A stretch of DNA of 64,000 nt from Druceiella hillmani (Eukaryota; Arthropoda; Insecta; Lepidoptera; Hepialidae): NCBI GenBank assembly GCA_039881145.1, contig JAYKKI010000015.1, positions 26,028,001 to 26,092,000 of the forward strand. The letters run 5' to 3'. Position numbers and translations under genes: made by a program. The notes below the pieces were generated by a model that worked only from the letters and a program-made list of their open reading frames with translations, was not told where the DNA came from and did not search any database. Within the stretch, counting starts at the first letter, position 1, and every line of letters begins with the position of its first letter. Positions 46,930 to 58,640 of the stretch are shown here, in pieces.

Positions 46930-48198
46930 ATATAATGTTGCATATATGTAGGTTTACACGAATTTATCCTTGTTCATTAAATGCCGCAAATATTTCGATA
47001 TTAATACATAAGGTATTATTAAATTCTTTTGTCAGTTTATAATATCCTGAGTAGGATATTATAAGTACTAAAAATATAAGTGCTAAAAAATTAATTCACC
47101 TCAAATTACCACTGAATAAAAAACCCCCTGAAAATTATAAACAGTACCAGTATTTTTAAAATTTTGTATGTATTCGGAAATAATATTTAATTACGTTTAT
47201 TTTCTAATGAAATTTTACATTTAAATTTTCACTGTTCACCAACTTTTCTACCTTTACAATAGTTTTAATTTAATATTTTTTAAATTGACTACTGCAAACT
47301 CTATTAATCTTCTCAAATTCGTAATTACAACCGTTACGCTCTTCTCGTGTAACAATCATATGAAGAACATTAAATTAGGAAATTTATGGTAATAGAAATA
47401 TATTGAAATATATTATGTAAAAATATTTGTATTTTCTTAACTTGCTGTGAACAGACAATGTATGTTTGATCAAAATTATTAAGAAATAAGAAAACAACTC
47501 TTGAACTTTCGACAGTTTTTTTCTCATATCACGTCGGAAAGGTAAGAAACTCCTTGCAATAATACATCGACAAATGTTCAAATAAACATTATTTCCCAAA
47601 GAGATGTACCTAACGTAACGTACATATTTACTCAATGAATACATATATAATCAATACGGGTACACATCTGCTCATCTGCAACATTCTGTAGGTTAAGGGG
47701 AGTAGCTAATCAGGCGAACTATTCCATGTTTATACATGGAAACCACTAGCAACAATAGATAAATAAATACCGATAAATACCACCAGTATCCATTAACGGC
47801 ATAAGTAGTTATGCTAGCTTTAAGCGGGATGATTTAGTGGTATAGTGTGAATGTAAATATTTGTCAGTTTTCATAGGCGACATTACGTAGCCAATAAACT
47901 AAATTATTTAGGAAGTGGTATTTTGACTATATTGGCTAAAATAATTAGTTTTTCCGACGTGGTAAATAATTTCAAACATGGTTGAATATCAAATTATAAA
48001 CATAATGTTGTAAACAAATATATAAATTCTGAATTTTAAACCAAAGGTAAACCTTAAAAGCAGACTTTAATCGAAAATGAAGATTTCAATCTTTATCATT
48101 TTGCACCGGTATAGTTAGTAAATAACTAATATTTGTATCTTGAAATACAAAATTACGTAAGAGAAAAAAATTTATCATCTATCTCCCCCATTTCTTTT
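46930..48198. other. AT-rich DNA with a 12-bp hairpin
   Basis: 47037-47048 (ttataatatcct) and 47053-47064 are perfect inverted copies with a 4-nt loop (gagt). The minus-strand frame at 47384-47644 (86 codons) is unrecognised. Confidence 0.5.
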
Positions 48199-48420
48199 CA
48201 ACCAACTTCAAAAAATAACCACCTGCGATTCTCAATTCGACAGCATTTTCATGCATGTCAACGTGTACCTCTAGTATGTGGAAATCGATATAAATCTTTA
48301 ATTGTTTACTTAAAGGGATATCATTTAAGGGTGGTCCAATATAAATTTGATTAATATCAGATAATGCACCCCGGAGTCTTCCAATCGAAATTGTTATGTT
48401 TTTGGCAAAGTGCAAATTTC
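48199..48420 (+). mobile_element. AACCGACTTCAAAAA-type lepidopteran repeat fragment
   Basis: Begins 'aaccaacttcaaaaaataac' + 'cacctgcgattctcaattcg' + 'acagcatttt', then 'ggatatcatttaagggtggt' + 'ccaatataaatttgattaat', ending 'tttttggcaaagtgcaaatt'. This is the opposite-strand wording of the GAAGTCGGTT class ('aaccgacttcaaaaaaggag' + 'gaggttctcaattcg'). The overlapping frames on both strands are not genes. Confidence 0.8.
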
Positions 48421-48789
48421 AAATTTCATACAAATATGAATAGGTATAAAAACGCAATCTTATGGAATATTCATTTTATGTACTTTTTTGCTCTGTTCAT
48501 TTTATTTTTGTGTTCACAATAACTCCAAAACAAAATATTAATACGTACTTAAAAGTAATCGGTGTCAATTATTATTACAGTGCTAAGTAATATAAAAAAA
48601 TATTATTTCCGGATTTTCAGTGTTTCGTAACCATTTCCTTTTGGAAACGGTTTTTTAAGTTGAATTTAGAAGTACGTGTCTGTGGTCTCAAATAAATTTC
48701 TAAAAAGTCTAGTTTTTTTATTACTTTTTTAAATTATGTCCACAAAACGGAATTAGAAAAAAAAGTCCATTATTTTAATTCTCCCCTGT
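48421..48789. other. AT-rich DNA, nothing seen
   Basis: No frame, structure or repeat noted. Confidence 0.5.
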
Positions 48790-48985
48790 AATATTTCTAT
48801 GTAAATATTTTCGAATTTTAACTATTGAAAGGTGGTATAATAAGGTTAGTGTACTTTATCATTGTACCAAATTTTATGTTTTTATGTCAAACGGGTCCTG
48901 ATAGAAATGCCAGTGAGAAATGGGCAGATGGACCTACTTGTAAATATTCCGTTTTTTCCATTTGATAGTCTTTAGTACGGAACTC
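48790..48985 (-). mobile_element. 'ctgtctg' family repeat, reversed copy
   Basis: The right end reads 'ccgttttttccatttgatag' + 'tctttagtacggaactctg', the reverse complement of the family head. Leftward it has 'caaattttatgtttttatgt' + 'caaacgggtcctgatag', a reversed form of the 'aacttgaaatttgg' block. Confidence 0.7.
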
Positions 48986-50149
48986 TGAAAATGGCTGCTT
49001 TTAACAGAACATTCCAAAATTAGTATGGCAAACCGATTTCTATGCGTTTCTGAATACAAAATAACACAATTGTAATCAAAGGAATTTTCTTGTGTTTTAA
49101 ATTATTTTTATTTAGCCGCGCTGCAGGTTAAAGAAATAGCACGAGAAGAAAAATCAATTTTACTGTTTTTCAGTGTTCATCTTAAGTTTTTTTTATTTTT
49201 CATGGAGGTTAGGAAATATTTTAAAAAAACAATTATTGAGAAAATGTTGAAAATAAATTGAAAAATAAAATATTTCTCTGCAGTAAAGATTCAAATAAAG
49301 AAAAGCTTTGGTTATTTTCGTCTTGTATTTTCCTTAAGAATCCATAGATATACAATAGAGAATGATCCACTAAAAAGTAAAATGCGCTAATATCTTACAG
49401 TACATCGATTATGGAGAATTATGTGTCTTCGAAGAGCATCATATGTATACTTGCACATTGCATCAAGTAAAAAAGATGCTGGTCAAATAGTACGTGGAAT
49501 TTAATATAAACTTATATTAATACAAGCAAACGACGATTTTTTACACTTGTGTAAAAAATCGTCGTTTGCTTGTTGGCAGTTAGTACAAAAATGTTGATCC
49601 ATAGACTTTTGCAAATCTATAGTCATCATAATATTCAAAGAACAAAATTTTGAAATGAAATTAAATACATGTGATAGGCGTTAATAAGGAAAGTTATTTT
49701 ATTTCGCATCTATTACGGTTTCACCCTCAGTTTTGGCTTCTTTTAATAATTTTTTTTGGATATGGATTTTGGGCCTCTTTTCTAGATTTATATTATTTTA
49801 TTTATTTATGAGTTTCTTAAGAATTAAACTGATATTTTAACGTTTAAAAATTTTAATTTTCACTCTCACGGAAACATTTCTGCGTCTGATGGCACGCATA
49901 TGCGTGTGCCGCACATGCTTGCATTCAGTTATTTTGAAATCTCTATAATGCGTTATTAGTCGTTAAGAACTTCAATTTGTATTCTTGAAAAATTGCCTCA
50001 ACATATAATTTCACCATGTGGCTATGAGATGTGATATTTTCAACAATATGTTTAGAAATATCTGAAATAAAATTTTAATCAAAAAATAGATTTGGAATTC
50101 ATTTAACCTCTCTATATATTAACATTTTAAACTTCGCATACATGAAACT
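48986..50149. other. AT-rich DNA containing a perfect palindrome
   Basis: Apart from 49522-49573 (listed separately) there is no coding or repeat signal. Confidence 0.5.
49522..49573. repeat. Perfect palindrome, 25-bp arms, 2-nt centre
   Basis: Arm 49522-49546 (acaagcaaacgacgattttt + tacac) is the exact reverse complement of 49549-49573, separated by 'tt'. No base in either arm has drifted. A nearly spacer-free palindrome of this size is normally unstable, so it is probably young or an artefact of assembly. Confidence 0.97.
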
Positions 50150-50345
50150 AAAAATAGAACATTTTCTATTGGTTTGTTTCTCAATCTAAACTGTTAACTA
50201 TTGACAATAATATGCAAGGTAATATTGCTTCAAATTTTAAGTTTCTATGTCAAAGCGGTTCTAAGGAAAAAGGCTGTGACGAACTAACAGACAGATAGTG
50301 ATTTTATTCCGATAGTGATTTTATTCCGGATGGAGTTCCAAAAAT
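50150..50345 (-). mobile_element. 'ctgtctg' family repeat, reversed copy with local duplication
   Basis: Contains 'tttaagtttctatgtcaaag' + 'cggttctaagg' and 'aactaacagacagatagtga', then 'ttccggatggagttccaaaa', the reversed family head. 'gatagtgattttattcc' is tandemly doubled at 50295-50328. Confidence 0.65.
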
Positions 50346-50499
50346 AAAAACTTTTCATTGTGTTGAACGTTTTAGATTAAAATTCGTTTGCCTTATTGAG
50401 TACTTCACATATTTCAGGTAACTGGAACAGATAACACGAAACATGAAATGAGAAGATTGAAATACTCATTTCCATGCGTTTTCCGGTTCCGCATGTCTG

Positions 50500-50564
<65 letters not shown>
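50500..50564. repeat. (TA)n microsatellite
   Basis: Two pure runs joined by 'tattatat'. The 74-codon minus-strand frame (50377-50601) depends on it. Confidence 0.97.
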
Positions 50565-50569
<5 letters not shown>

Positions 50570-50611
50570 TAATTTATCACTTTATTAATGTAAGAACACA
50601 AATATTCAAAA

Positions 50612-50775
50612 AGGAATTTTAGTAGCCAGCTCTAGCTATGACTTTGCTCGCTTGTAATCAGGGTTTTTTTCTCATATATATTGCTCCTAGATATATAATA
50701 TTATCATACCAAATTCTATCAAAATCTGCCCAGTAGATTTGGCGTGATATCCGCTCAAATTAACACAAAGCCAAA
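50612..50775 (+). mobile_element. 'tgtacccgcgacttcgtccgcgtg'-type repeat, second copy
   Basis: 'tagccagctctagctatgac' + 'tttgctcgcttgtaatcagg' and then 'taccaaattctatcaaaatc' + 'tgcccagtagatttggcgtg' parallel the copy at 19770-19925 in order and spacing. Confidence 0.6.
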
Positions 50776-51092
50776 AAACCAATGAAATTACAAAGGCACC
50801 CACAGAAACTGAAAGATGTTATGAAAACGATGTTAGATTTCTTCAATTGTCCATTGTCTGGAAAATGTTAATTTTTTTTTTATACGGTAGCATTATCATT
50901 ATGTTTGTTAAATATTTCTTTTTCTATTTTTGTTTTGTGAAATTTTGTACCGGAGACAAATGTAATATTTATAGTATATTAAATTTACAATTATAATTTG
51001 TTTTTTAATCAAATGTTATGCAACATATCTTGAAACAAATTTGACATATCGCAATCGTTCTTATTTGTCATCCATCTATAAGAATCATTTTT

Positions 51093-51665
51093 AGAGTTCC
51101 GTAGTCAAATGGTAAAACGGAAACCCTGTAATTCCATCTGTCCGTCTGTCTGTCAATCAGTATGTAACAGCCATTTTACTTGACGATTATTGGCACTATA
51201 TAAATTAAATTTGGATGATGGATATCTTCTGTTACCCACGATATAATAAGAAAAAACATTCTATTAGATGTGACACTCCATATATATAATCGAGGGATGA
51301 AAAAATCCAGTGCACTTACGAGTGTGGGCTATTGTTAGATAGAACTTAAAAATGATATAAAACTTCTAAAATAACTTTTTTAATTAAGTCAATATTTCGT
51401 GAGATATGCGAAGTCTTTAACAATATGTATAATCTGTCTAGTTTTTTTAACTAGCATGCATAACATTCTGAAAAAAATAAGTTAGTAAGAATTTCAATTA
51501 AATTTTCTACGAAAATTGGTTTGATTAAGATATGTTGTATAGTTTTGATATAGGGGATATTTTCGGTGTCGATCGCAGCAATAACTTTGTTTTTCTCAAT
51601 GTCTTGAGAAATAAAAATTTATAAATTTTATATACTTGATGTACTTGGCCGGTTTTCATTTTTAA
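51093..51665 (+). mobile_element. 'ctgtctg' insect repeat, apparently end-to-end copy
   Basis: Head 'gagttccgtagtcaaatggt' + 'aaaacggaaaccctgtaatt' + 'ccatctgtccgtctgtctgt', then 'gtatgtaacagccattttac', 'cgagtgtgggctattgttag', 'cttctaaaataact', 'tctacgaaaattggtttgat' and the tail 'tgatgtacttggccggtttt' ending near 51665. All these blocks are in the order known for this common arthropod repeat, whose far end reads 'gactcgcacttggccgg'. That makes it the most complete copy here. Non-coding; mechanism of spread unknown to me. Confidence 0.8.
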
Positions 51666-54314
51666 TCATCAACTCTATAACGCTTCTCGTGGTATAAATT
51701 TGATATTATGTTATATTAATAACATAGTTAAATAGATTTGGGAGAGAATGATAACTTTTTTTTGGTTTATTACTCTTTATGAAACTCTAAGTTATATCTC
51801 TAGTAATAATTTAAGTTTAGTGTACAATATGGTTTACTATCATTTTCTTAAAAATTAAATCTTAATTAGATATTTAAAATGTTTAAAGTGTCTCTTTATA
51901 TTTTAGCTATTTATTTCTCTTTAGATTTGTATGTATCCTCTAATATTATTTTTACTGATTATACTATATAACTAAATTTCTTTATCAGCTTCTGCCTATA
52001 TTTGTCAACAGTAGATAAAGTAGGAAATTCGTGTGCAAAAAACTACACTTGAACTTCGCTTACATATTATAATGTTACTGGTTGAAGAGACTATCGAGTC
52101 TGTCTCAAGAGGACCGAAGAGGATATTGAAGTCCATATTTACACAATATGATAAGTTACGTCGCCCTGAGCCACAGAGATTCACTCGGCTATCAAGTTGT
52201 TCCGTGGAACATCTTAATGGCGTTGTTGAGACTCAACATATTTACCTGCTGCGAATAAAAATACTTAAATACTCACTCAGAGGAAGTGCTATCAAACGGC
52301 GGTATAATTGTTTTATTGTGTTCGATCTTTTAATTATTTTAATAGTTTATTAATTACATTTAATTTCAATAATACGACTGCGTAGTAAAATAAGCAAATA
52401 AAAAACCAATTTATAAAATATAAAAAAATTAAACTAAGTAATTTGCAGAACATATTCCATTCAAATATTTTATGCCTAAAACGAATACCTTTATTTCGTA
52501 TGTAATTAGCTTAATTAGGGTAATTTTTAACATACGAACTTCAGGTGACCTACCGAAATGTATTTTTAAGTACTTTTATTTTTAAATATGCCTTCCACTT
52601 TGGGGATTTACTGTGATATAGACTCACATTTTTGCGTTATAATACAAATACGCTTCTAGTGGATTTATTTTTAAAAGAAATCTCGAATTAAATATTCTTA
52701 AATTTTTCACTTTGCAACTTAATTAAACCTATGTGTTGGATACAAGGAAAAATCTCCGTACGTTTTGCCCACAGATGATTAATTAGGAGCATCAAACGTC
52801 TCTCTCCCATGTTGAAGTTGCTATCAGCAGCTAAGTTAATTAGAGCTCAGGGTTTCCATTACGAGCGTGAACTATAGGGGTAAAGACCGCACCTTGATTA
52901 CAGACGCCGTGAACCAGTTATTTGGCAAACAGTACACGTGCGGATCAGTTTGCGGGACGAACTTTGTTAGCTATTTATATGATAAGAATACAAAGCAGCT
53001 TCTCTTTGGGACGGAATATCGAAACGAGCTGTTTTGTAACTTCAAAGGGAATTTAAATTCAATAATAAATTTTACCTGCCTCCTAGTCGGAAACCTCGAA
53101 TTTTATGGGTTTCAGCGTTTCAACTGCCTTATTCAGTTAGGGCGATGCTTTGAGCATTATCGAGTTAACAGGTGTTTTATACTTCTCGTTTATGAAGTTG
53201 GCAAAACATTCTATTTTGATATATTTCGGGGTGAAGTAATTGCATTTTACAAGCGATTTTGAATTTTGTAAAGTTTTGTACTTCCATAACGAGGTAAAAT
53301 TTTTATAGTGATAATTTATTGCCTACCCGTTAGAACCGAGTTAATCTATTAAACAGTTAAATGTTTTACAGATTATTTTACACACCTAGATTCTTACGAA
53401 TTGAAGAAAAAATTATAGAAAATGAAAGTTAATTGAAAATTAATTACTATTTTAATTTTTTTTCATCAAGTGCTGAATTCATTAACTTAGAATTTATTTC
53501 GAAACTTTCCCAAAAAAATAATTTGAAAAGAAAATTAAAAATGTTTTATCAAAATTAAAAATGTTTTGTCGAAAATACTGATTCAAATATTAGAGCAATT
53601 ATGAAATTAATTTTAAAACTCAAGCAGAAGAAATAAATATAACAGTATTCTGAAAATTTTATTTTACACGTTATGTACTCGTATTATCAAATTTTATTAA
53701 AAGCAAACTGACCAGTGAGAGCAAAAAAGGAAATATCGGTGAAGGAGATTACATAGGCATCTTTTATTTTATGTATGCTCACAAATTACTAAAAATAAAC
53801 TATTAATGTATTATAAAATATGTAGACAAAATGTTATTATTTATAATAAATAACTGACAACAATTATGATGGTGCTATGGCTTTAAGTTACCTAATAATT
53901 AAATTTTTTTACTTCCATTCACGTTTCAGATAATATTTTTATTAAGATTTTTTTCGTAGTAATACAAACGAAATTCTTTTGTATTAAAACGTATATGAAT
54001 ATGTCTTAATATGTTTGTGTTACTACGTATATAATAATTTAACCCAAATTACATTAACAGGTTATGGCGAAAAACCTTACAATTCCTGAAAATGTATGAT
54101 CTCTGTCTCATTTCCATAGATCACAAAGACATTGCATAAATATAAAATAACTAAGTAAGCAGAAGGAAAATATTTATAAAAGAAATAATACAAAATTCTT
54201 TCAAAATTACAGTACTTAGTCTCAAATTGTAATATAAATTAGATAATACTTGCGGCTTACATAATCTTTTATTAAACATATCTCTACTTTTTCCTTACGT
54301 ATCATTCTTCTTCA
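51666..54314. other. AT-rich DNA with one notable GC-elevated island
   Basis: A frame at 52033-52353 (106 codons) has no motif. See 52740-53262 for the island. 'aaaattaaaaatgtttt' is doubled at about 53545-53575. No transposon coding recognised. Confidence 0.4.
52740..53262 (+). other. Unique GC-elevated island with a 131-codon open frame
   Basis: The longest unbroken plus-strand frame outside the pseudogenes (52867-53262) begins MNYRGKDRTLITDAVNQLFG and is rich in Cys and Phe. I recognise no domain, signal peptide or membrane segment. The segment before the ATG carries homeodomain-type words (gatgattaattagg, ttaattagagctc). It could be a lineage-specific gene, an exon, or a conserved regulatory element that happens to be open. 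Nothing in the window decides between these. Confidence 0.25.
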
Positions 54315-54375
54315 ATTATAAGCTTACGACAGGGTGACAATTATACGACAGGGTGACAATTATAAGCTTACGAAA
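54315..54375. repeat. Nested tandem duplication
   Basis: 'acgacagggtgacaattat' (19 bp) occurs exactly twice in tandem at 54326-54344 and 54345-54363. It lies inside a larger doubling of 'caattataagcttacga' and 'cttcttcaatnataagctt'. The frame at 54316-54543 overlaps it and is unrecognised. Confidence 0.95.
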
Positions 54376-55350
54376 TTCTTCTTCAATCATAAGCTTCCTG
54401 TTGTAAGCATCATGTCTGTATGTCGCAGCATCGTTAATAATATTACCGACGCTTTGGATAGCTATAAGAAATTGCTTTAGATGGAAGAGATTCAGTATAA
54501 GCTCTCCTTCTGTATAATTTGAAAATATTATTGTTTTATGCACATGACTGTCCCACTGTACATTTTCTCAATTACGGGAAATAGAAAATAAACACTTGAT
54601 GTATAAAATCACCCTAAATTTTAAAGGCTTTATTTGGTAAGTTCTCCAATCTGACAACAAATAATCCTAATATCTCAAATTATATATTGTAACGTAACGA
54701 AACAATTTCTAATTGAACACGACGCTATGGACCGTCGGCGTCGTTGCATCATATGAGCCGCCATTTTGCCCTCCGTTAGATCATTTTTTGTAAAAATGCA
54801 TTTCGACATACTTTGAATAATAAAATAAAATGACTTCGTTTTGTTATTTAATATTTAGACTCGGCATCAGTGAAATCTTATAACAATTTCAGTGTAATTT
54901 TTAAATAGTGTAAAAACGTGAAAAAAACGTTAATGACCAGTGTCATGCAAGTGTCATTATGTAAGCATTTATGATAATAGTAATTATCATATTAATTATC
55001 AGAATTCAGTGTCACCTTATGGTGTGCCATAATCTGGTTATGTGTTCATTACATACACAAAATAATAGTATGATACATAGAAACAACTATGGAATATGCG
55101 ATAGAAATAAGAGCGTAATCTGATAATAATCAAAATCGTCCTTTGTTCTCTGTTATAATAAAAATTAAACAAATATAAGTAAAAAAAGAGTACAGAAATT
55201 GAATGATGAAAATCAAATTTAATACGATTTATTTATATATGTATATTATTTTCAATTTAGGCTTCAAAATAACGTTTGTTTTGTTCTACTAAACGCTGTT
55301 TAATTTCATTTGAATAGAACAAGTTGGCGCAGCGGCAGTTTCGAATAATT
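54376..55350. other. AT-rich DNA, no gene
   Basis: A short GC-elevated patch at 54715-54785 ('ggaccgtcggcgtcgttgca') has no frame. Otherwise plain. Confidence 0.45.
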
Positions 55351-55367
55351 AATATATATGTTTATGT

Positions 55368-55450
<83 letters not shown>

Positions 55451-55463
55451 GTTTATATATATA
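55351..55463. repeat. Long interrupted (TA)n tract
   Basis: TA runs broken by single G and C over more than 100 bp. Confidence 0.95.
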
Positions 55464-55860
55464 GTATTGCCTAAAAGTATATGGATAATTATTAGGCGAT
55501 AAAACTGAATCAAAAATATGACTAATATTTTTTAAGCTTAATGGAAAAAGTCAGTTTTATATTTTTCATCAAGTAGTTATTAAACATGCTATATATAGTT
55601 AAATTTTAAACCATTTCCAATCATATAAAAATACACGTAATTTTGATAAATAACATGAGTAAACAAGACTATTTATACAAATATACTGGAATTCCACTAG
55701 ATACGTGATCAACACAACAGAAAATTATTGGCTGATAAACACTCTGTGTGATATAAATGATTTCAAAGTTAGGTAAGACCGAAAAAGTATACCGATATAT
55801 CGTATGCATTGATGTGAGCTCTATTAAAAGTGTTGACTCCATAAACATGGACTTACTAAT
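55464..55860 (+). mobile_element. Possible Tc1/mariner-like remnant
   Basis: 'agtattgcctaaaagtatat' directly after the TA tract resembles the outer terminus of Tc1-like elements (CAGTRTTGCCNAAAAGTATNCGGA). A second, similar word 'gaccgaaaaagtataccgat' lies about 320 bp inside, as in the IR/DR arrangement of Tc1 relatives. No transposase and no matching opposite end was found, so this is tentative. Confidence 0.25.
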
Positions 55861-57956
55861 TTAAATCAAGACCTTAAAGTCCCTATTTCCGAATACTCTA
55901 ATTAATAACACAGACTGGATTTGAAAACGCTTTATGGCATTCAAATCCCCTTTGAAAAAATAAGGTGATAATCATCAAGACAAGAATACCAAAAACAACT
56001 CTCATTAATATTTCATAGAAAAATGAATACAACTATGAGAAACGCATAAATAAAAAGTATCACCATACAAATAATTTTATTTTGGAATAAACTACATGAA
56101 ATATTTTATGATACTTTATTAACAAACCTGTCATTGAAACTAAATATCGAGTTTTTCTGTAAAAATCTTATTTTTCCATTTAAATAAATTTGAAAAATAA
56201 AAGTTTATTGACTTTGAAAAAACTGAAAGGTCATTTGCATTTACCTACGTACATTACCTTACTTCAATTTAGAATACTATTCTCTACTGTGCTTTACACT
56301 GGAGTAAATATTTCAGAAATTTGATGTATTATTTAACAAAATTAGCAAACGACAATTTTATTTCTTAATATTAATATTTGCAAAATATCAACGACCTAAT
56401 GACAAACCAATCTATAGGTTTACGTCGCCTCTTATGTTGTTTACGATTGCGTTTCCACGGAAATACAACACGATCTTTTTTACTCGCGCACTAATACGTG
56501 CCAATCCATGTATTGTTTAGTGGACGAATTCTAATTGATGACTATAATTTATATGCGTGTATACTCACTTGTTAGTCGATTCACATTGGAGAAAATATTT
56601 CATAAATTTAATGTATTATTTAACAAAATTAGCAAACGTGAATTTAAATTAATTTTTCACGTGTTTAATCAATAATCCAGAGTGCCAGAAAAATAATTTC
56701 GAGAGAATTTTGAAAGTATAAAACTACATTCGATGAATTAAAGTTACTCAACATTAATAAAGAATAAGAATCTATTATAAGTCGTAATATAATCGAAAAG
56801 CTTTTCGTTTAACATATTTTCTAACTATTTTCTTCGACATATTCTTTATTTCATAAGAATTGGCTGAAAATAAAGAAACATGATAACAAAACGTAAAAGA
56901 AAATATATTTTGTATGTTAATGTATGTATGTACTAGGAAAATATAATTGTACTTGCACCTAATTGACTATATTTTCAATATATGCTATGAAAAATCCTTT
57001 TCATGAAGCTGATTTTACTCCGAAATACTTTCAACACGAACAAGTAGTGAAATCAATAGTAAATGGTGAAGTTCCTCTTTACGAAGTGTTTATTATTATA
57101 GAGCTGCGCACATATGCAAGTACGTCTGCGGGGCAACATTGTCTTTGTGAAGTGAAGCCAGTCAAAGTGAATGCGGTGAGCGATAAGGGCTAGATGACAC
57201 GTCTCGCTTGGATTTTAGGGTCCGTTCCGGCATTGGCCGCTATTGAATTTCGTTTAAGCGGAATATAAGAATATATCAAGTATCGCGATGCAATCGCTCT
57301 TGAAAGGGTCAGTTCCTTTGGCTAACTTCCCGTCTTAATTTTATATCTCTGTCTTAATTTTTAATAACCTAAAACAGAATAATTTTATTGATATTTATTT
57401 CTATTAGTGGTTACAAATTTGCACCGAGTGCTATTCAAGCTTACATATGATCAGATTGTCCATGAGTATGTGTACCCTGTAGTATACCAATAAGTTTTAA
57501 ACCGCACTACCCGACGTTTACCTGAAGTGTTTCGTATTTATATCATTGTACCCATAACTGAGTTCCAGCGAATGCCGTAAGTCTGATTTAGCGTGCTGAA
57601 AGAAAAATACTTTATAGAATCTATTTACAAATTTAAAGATTGTATCTATATAACCTTCCAAGATATTTTACAAAAAATAATCAATTTTGTAGCTTATGCA
57701 CTCACAAACAAATTATCAAAACCTGTAAGGTTACTTTCGAAGAGCCAGAACATTAAAATTTGGTATGTACTCCTATATAGTGTTCTGGAAAGTATTAAAT
57801 AAATTAATTAATTAATCAAATATATGAAGATAAACGTTATCGCAAAGTACTGAGATTGAGGTTATTTTATATTTTTAATCAAAGTGATATTAGAATATGT
57901 CCATAAATGATATAATCGAAGTCGTCTAGGATTTATTCCAAATGAGACATGGGACC
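55861..57956. other. AT-rich DNA with scattered GC-elevated patches
   Basis: 56400-56560 and 57040-57300 are richer in GC and unique. A 76-codon frame (56963-57193) ends in the second. Another at 57593-57802 has no motif. 'tgtattatttaacaaaatta' recurs at about 56324 and 56611 with 'gcaaacg' following both, a short direct repeat of unknown origin. Confidence 0.4.
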
Positions 57957-57968
57957 TATATATTTACA

Positions 57969-57999
<31 letters not shown>

Positions 58000-58014
58000 G
58001 TATATATATGTCTG

Positions 58015-58076
<62 letters not shown>

Positions 58077-58096
58077 TATGTATATATACTTATATG
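57957..58096. repeat. Long (TA)n tract with interruptions
   Basis: The longest microsatellite region of the window (about 140 bp). It abuts the decayed foldback element at 58100. The 65-codon frame across it is an artefact. Confidence 0.96.
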
Positions 58097-58099
58097 AAC

Positions 58100-58205
58100 A
58101 TCTTCAGATGAGCAATTTACAGAGAATCTTCAAATTGCTCTCTTGAAGATATTGTCATGAAATTTAAGTAATAATGAATTTCTACAAAATTAACGCTAAA
58201 TATAT
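58100..58205 (+). mobile_element. Decayed foldback (Penelope-like/retrozyme-like) element, copy 3
   Basis: The right half, 'taataatgaatttctacaaa' + 'attaacgctaaatatattca' (58165-58203), is nearly identical to the 3' end of copy 2. The left half contains imperfect inverted arms 58100-58118 and 58132-58150 (16 of 19 pair). On the minus strand the left edge reads 'ctgaagatgtt', the wording of the hammerhead core, before running into the (TA)n tract. The GAAA and helix III half is missing. Confidence 0.5.
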
Positions 58206-58429
58206 TCACAAAATTTATATGACCAGTATTATTTCATTATGTGTAACTCTACCGTTATCAACCTGAAAAAAAACATATGTCAAGTAGAGAGTTATGCCTC
58301 AATAAACATTAGTGGTTGCTTCGACATTACGTATTTTAAAAGTAAATTATTTATATAGAAATTCATCACATTCTTACGATATTTGTCTAATAACTATTTG
58401 CTACGAAGAAGCCATATTGTTATCACTCC

Positions 58430-58640
58430 TTCATCACACGTCATGTCACGTAGATTTCGTAGCCCTACTGTAGCCGCCGCGTTGCTATAGTGACTGCAAG
58501 AATATGTCGGGAGGTCTGTGGCTAGTAGTCGCTACCGTCATGCTGACAGCAAACTCGCCGCAAAACTGACGTATTATGTTAGCCACTTAATTAGGTTTCA
58601 ATCAGATCGTGCACACCATTATAGCAACACGCTAACCATC
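58430..58640 (+). other. Unique GC-rich island with a signal-peptide-like short ORF
   Basis: The most GC-rich non-repeat block of the window. At 58504-58569 an ATG with A at -3 opens a 21-codon frame whose peptide (MSGGLWLVVATVMLTANSPQ) looks like a secretory signal sequence: short N-region, hydrophobic core, small residues near a possible cleavage point. A TGA follows at once, and I see no donor site before it. It could be the start of a secreted-protein gene that is spliced in a way I cannot see, a small uORF in a 5' exon, or chance. Upstream there are CACGT-containing words (acacgtcatgtcacgtag). Confidence 0.25.
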
